Shown here piece after piece: positions 60,752 to 64,000 of a stretch of 64,000 nucleotides of DNA; position 1 is the stretch's first letter; each line of letters begins with the position of its first letter. The DNA lies in assembly GCA_035550975.1 (NCBI GenBank), contig DASZOC010000066.1:34287-98286 (forward strand), read 5' to 3'. Source of the DNA: DASZOC01 sp035550975. GTDB lineage: Bacteria; Actinomycetota; CADDZG01; WHSQ01. The notes under the pieces are model-generated. The model was not told the origin of the DNA and did no database searches. It saw nothing but the letters and a program-made list of their open reading frames with translations. Both the position numbers and the translations under genes were made by a program.

Positions 60752-62020
60752 ATGACATCGGCCCGGGTACTCGTCGTGTTGCTGTCGCTGGCGCTCGCGT
60801 CGGCCGCGGTCGTGACGCTCGCGTCGCGGGTTCCGGCTTCCGTGCGCCGCGCGGGACCGGCCTTCTACGACCTCGAACCCGGTCAGAGCCGGGCTACGTT
60901 CACCGACGCGCAGGTCGCGCGGCACGGGTCGTATCGCGGCCCTCTATACCTCGCGCTGGCCCTCGGGACGCTGTTGCAGATCGCGCTGTTGCTGTCTCTG
61001 CGGGGCGCTCCGATAGCAGCGATCGTGCGGGCGTTCGAACGTGTTCCCGGAGGGCGCTTTGTACACGCCGCTGCGGTTGCAGCCGCCATCGCGATCGTCG
61101 CGTGGATCGTCGCGGTGCCGCTGGCCTTCGTCCGGGGGCACGTCATCCAGAAGGCGTGGGGCCTCTCGACGCAGGACACCGTCGCCTGGCTGGTCGACCA
61201 GCTCAAGGGGCTGGGAATCTCGGTCGTGATCGCGGCGATCGCCGGCGGGGTGTTCTTCGCGGTGGTCCGCTGGCAGCCTGGCTCGTGGTGGTTGTGGATG
61301 AGCGCCGCGTTCTCTGCGCTGTCGGTCTTGATGGTCTTGTTGTTCCCGGTCGTCATCGCGCCGCTGTTCAACCGATTCTCTCCGCTGGAAGACGAAGGTC
61401 TGAAGCAGCGGATCGTCGACCTGGCGGAACGTTCCAACGTCTCGATTGACGACGTCTTGGTCGCGGACGCATCACGCAGGTCGACCGCGGAGAACGCGTA
61501 CGTCGCGGGACTCGGCCCGACGAAGCAGGTGGTCGTATATGACACGCTGCTCGAGGACGCGGACGAAGACGAGGTCCTGTTCGTCGTCGCCCACGAGCTC
61601 GCGCACAGAGCGGAGCGGCACGTCGTGAAGCAGCTGCTCGTGTCGATAACCGGGCTGGTCGCCGGCTTCGCGCTCCTGTGGTGGTCGATCGCCCGCGGCC
61701 CCCTCCTGCGGTGGGCGGGCGTCCAGTCACTCGATGACCTGAGAGTCATGCCGATGCTGCTGCTGTTCGCCGTGGTCGCCGGACTCGTCGCTATGCCGGT
61801 GCAGTCGGCGGTATCGCGTTCATTCGAGGCGAGCGCCGACCGGCGGGCCCTCGACGTCGTGGACGACCCGGAGCCTGCCGCGCGAGCGTTCCGCAGACTC
61901 GCGATAGCCAACATCGCCGACCTCAGGCCGCCTCGTCCCCTCGTGTGGCTGCTCTACAGCCATCCGCCGATCGTCGAGCGCATCCGTGCCGCCGAGGCTC
62001 GCTTGGCCTCGAAGCCCTAA
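60752..62020 (+). CDS. M48 family membrane zinc metalloprotease (Ste24-like)
   Basis: 422 residues with about seven membrane helices and the zinc motif HELAH (His281, Glu282, His285) followed by the late Glu in ASADRRALD as third ligand. The layout (N-terminal helices, then FPVVIAPLFNRFSPLEDEGL, then HExxH between helices) matches Ste24/CAAX protease-like M48 proteins rather than HtpX. The role in bacteria is probably membrane protein quality control. It follows sepH by 11 bases, and the ATG has a weak site (GCGATGCGCGG). Confidence 0.92.
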   Translation: MTSARVLVVLLSLALASAAVVTLASRVPASVRRAGPAFYDLEPGQSRATFTDAQVARHGSYRGPLYLALALGTLLQIALLLSLRGAPIAAIVRAFERVPGGRFVHAAAVAAAIAIVAWIVAVPLAFVRGHVIQKAWGLSTQDTVAWLVDQLKGLGISVVIAAIAGGVFFAVVRWQPGSWWLWMSAAFSALSVLMVLLFPVVIAPLFNRFSPLEDEGLKQRIVDLAERSNVSIDDVLVADASRRSTAENAYVAGLGPTKQVVVYDTLLEDADEDEVLFVVAHELAHRAERHVVKQLLVSITGLVAGFALLWWSIARGPLLRWAGVQSLDDLRVMPMLLLFAVVAGLVAMPVQSAVSRSFEASADRRALDVVDDPEPAARAFRRLAIANIADLRPPRPLVWLLYSHPPIVERIRAAEARLASKP

Positions 62021-62081
62021 ACTTCATACGAGTCGCACCGCCGCTTCGATGTCCAACCAACTTCCCAAGGGGGGAACGAGC

Positions 62082-63956
62082 ATGGCTGCAACAACGATCA
62101 TCGAGCGCTTCCACGAGCGCGTCCGGAACCACCCCGACAAGGTCGCGTTCCGTTACAAGGACTCGGGTGACTGGAAAGACATCACGTGGCGCGAATACGG
62201 CGACACCGTCAAGAAGGTGTCGAAGTCGCTGCTCGCTCTGGGCTTCAAGCACTCCGACAAGATCTCGTTGCTCTCCGCGAACCGTCCGGAGTGGCACATC
62301 ACGGACGTCGCGGCGATGTCTCTGGGCGGCGCTACGGCCGCGATCTACACCACCAACTCGCCCGAGCAGGTCGCCTACATCGTCGACCACTCCGATTCGA
62401 AGGTCGCGTTCGTGGATTCCACCGAGCAGCTCGAGAAGATCCTCAAGGTTCGGTCGGACGTAGCGAAGCTCGAGAAGGTCGTCGTCTTCGACGGATATCA
62501 GGGTGACGCCGATCCCGACTTCGTGATGACCTGGAACGACTTCCTCGCGCTCGGCAAGGACGTAGAAGACGCTCGTTTCGACGAGGCGCTCAGCAACGTC
62601 AAGCCGGAGGACCTCGCGACCTTCGTCTACACGTCCGGCACGACGGGGCCGCCGAAGGCAGTCATGCTGACCCACTCGAACATCTGGTGGACCGCCACGC
62701 ATTCCGAGCAGCACATCCCGATCGGCGACGCAGACAACGGACGAGCGCTGAGCTACCTGCCTCTGTCGCACATCGCGGAGCGGATGATCAGCCACCTGTT
62801 GCAGATCTACTACGGCACCCAGACGTGGTTCGCCGAGTCGCTCGACACGTTGCTGGTCGATCTGAACGCGTGCAAGCCCACCTACTTCTTCGGCGTGCCG
62901 CGCGTATGGGAGAAGTTCTACGCCGGTGTGCAGGCGAAGATGGCCGCCGCCGACCCGAACGACCGCAAGGTGAAGCTCGCGCGCAAGGCGATCGAGCTCG
63001 GGGTCGAGGTATCGAAGCTCGAGCAGGAAGCCGTCCGCCGTGGCGGCAAGATGGCGGACGCCAAGATCCCGGTCGGGATGAAGATCAAGCACGGGCTGCT
63101 CGACAAGCTGGTGCTGACGAAGCTGCGCGGCGCGTTCGGCCTCGACGAATGTCAGCTAGCGCTCTCCGCCGCGGCCCCGTTGAACCCGGACCTGATCTGG
63201 TTCTTCCACTCGATCGGCATCAAGATCACCGAGGGCTACGGCCAATCCGAGGACAACGGGCCCACGAGCTGGAACCCACCGGATGCGATCGCGATCGGCA
63301 CCGTCGGCACGCCTCTGCCGGGTCTCGAGGTCAAGCTCGCGGAAGACGGCGAGATCCTCGTGCGTGGTGGCAACGTCATGAAGGGCTACTACAAAGACGA
63401 AAAAGCCACGTCCGACACGGTCGACGAGGACGGGTGGCTGCACTCGGGTGACGTCGGTGAGTTCGACCAGTTCAACTACCTGAAGATCACCGACCGCAAG
63501 AAGGACCTCATCATCACTGCGGGCGGCAAGAACATCGCCCCGCAGGAGCTCGAGAACAAGCTCAAGTCGAAGGCGCCGATCATCTCGCAGGTCGTGGTCA
63601 TCGGGGACCGGCGCCCGTTCCTCACGGCGCTCGTGACGCTCGACGAAGAGAAGGCGCCGGCGTGGGCCAAAGAGCAGGGGATCGAGGGCGACATCGCCGC
63701 CATCGCGGCCAACGAGCGGACGCTCAAAGAGATCGAAGGCGCTATCAACGAGCTCAACAAGGGCCTCGCCAAGGTCGAGGGGATCAAGAAATTCCGCGTC
63801 CTGGAGCGGGACTTCCTCCAGGAAGAGAACGAGATAACGCCGACGATGAAGGTCAAGCGCAAGACGATCAACGAGATCTATGCGGACGCGATCGAGGACA
63901 TGTACGACAAGGAATCACCCTCGGCCGGCACCGCCAGCGCGCCCGTGCGGACCTAG
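62082..63956 (+). CDS. long-chain acyl-CoA synthetase (FadD15-like)
   Basis: Activates long-chain fatty acids to acyl-CoA with ATP. 624 residues. Adenylation motifs: FVYTSGTTGPPKAVMLTH, GYGQSEDNGPT, GWLHSGDVGEF and the C-terminal DRKKDLIITAGGKNIAPQ, with a late catalytic lysine in PTMKVKRKTI. It has the helical insert of the FadD15/ACSL class (about 300-350). The ATG at 62082 has AAGGGGGG about 7 bases upstream. It is the second acyl-CoA ligase in the window, of a different class from the 1835-3352 gene. The last 44 bases of the window after its stop hold no recognised feature. Confidence 0.95.
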   Translation: MAATTIIERFHERVRNHPDKVAFRYKDSGDWKDITWREYGDTVKKVSKSLLALGFKHSDKISLLSANRPEWHITDVAAMSLGGATAAIYTTNSPEQVAYIVDHSDSKVAFVDSTEQLEKILKVRSDVAKLEKVVVFDGYQGDADPDFVMTWNDFLALGKDVEDARFDEALSNVKPEDLATFVYTSGTTGPPKAVMLTHSNIWWTATHSEQHIPIGDADNGRALSYLPLSHIAERMISHLLQIYYGTQTWFAESLDTLLVDLNACKPTYFFGVPRVWEKFYAGVQAKMAAADPNDRKVKLARKAIELGVEVSKLEQEAVRRGGKMADAKIPVGMKIKHGLLDKLVLTKLRGAFGLDECQLALSAAAPLNPDLIWFFHSIGIKITEGYGQSEDNGPTSWNPPDAIAIGTVGTPLPGLEVKLAEDGEILVRGGNVMKGYYKDEKATSDTVDEDGWLHSGDVGEFDQFNYLKITDRKKDLIITAGGKNIAPQELENKLKSKAPIISQVVVIGDRRPFLTALVTLDEEKAPAWAKEQGIEGDIAAIAANERTLKEIEGAINELNKGLAKVEGIKKFRVLERDFLQEENEITPTMKVKRKTINEIYADAIEDMYDKESPSAGTASAPVRT

Positions 63957-64000
63957 ATCCGTCACAAACCGGACATATGGCAGAAGGCCGCCCCTACAGG

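Overview
The window is high-GC bacterial DNA with GTG and TTG starts, many 4-base ATGA/GTGA stop-start overlaps, and a gene set typical of Actinomycetota: the GlgE trehalose-to-glucan pathway, a SepH-type septation protein, a CGAAC-N4-GTTCG LexA box, a type A RNase P RNA and AMACR-type CoA enzymes. Secreted LVIVD-repeat proteins and an atypical FtsH suggest an uncultured, deep-branching member rather than a classical streptomycete or mycobacterium. That placement is inference. I found no tRNA, rRNA, insertion sequence, phage or CRISPR array, and no unexplained gene-free stretch longer than 300 bases.

Layout. 1-4.9 kb: acyl-CoA and alcohol metabolism (acyl-CoA dehydrogenase cut by the window edge, zinc alcohol dehydrogenase, acyl-CoA ligase), a lone receiver protein and a CADD-like di-metal oxygenase that is a candidate p-aminobenzoate synthase. 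5-17.6 kb: envelope and quality-control genes (cupredoxin/beta-helix lipoprotein, patatin, ABC-F ATPase, FtsH-like protease, anchored VWA protein, two LVIVD proteins). 17.6-41.6 kb: a large alpha-glucan/trehalose island. One block (glgE-treS-mak-glgB-GH57) makes branched glucan from trehalose and is followed after 16 bp by a NodIJ-like ABC exporter. A second block (treX-treY-GH57-treZ) turns glucan back into trehalose. glgP is divergent from the first block, and a gamma-glutamyltransferase sits between the blocks. Together the enzymes form a closed glucan-trehalose cycle.

41.6-43.3 kb holds a zinc-ribbon coiled-coil protein, an RNase HI-like protein and a membrane hydrolase. 43.3-49.5 kb is the most interesting region: a cobalamin riboswitch followed by a secreted alpha/alpha-toroid protein, an anchored transcobalamin-beta-like protein, EcfT, a fused double EcfA ATPase, and an ECF S-component fused to a BtuF-like binding protein across an internal lipobox. 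This looks like a vitamin B12 capture and import system using a two-part bacterial counterpart of intrinsic factor/transcobalamin. The RNase P RNA gene (49.6 kb), with its own promoter, terminator and a tandem hairpin repeat, follows.

50.1-64 kb: a GAF-GAF histidine kinase, RidA, a DCC-family thiol protein, a small membrane protein, an M20 peptidase coupled to trpD, a coupled four-gene block (SpoIIE-type phosphatase, small zinc protein, AMACR-like enzyme, coiled-coil NYN protein), then a LexA box with a structured leader before a small cysteine-rich protein, SepH, an M48 protease and a long-chain acyl-CoA synthetase.
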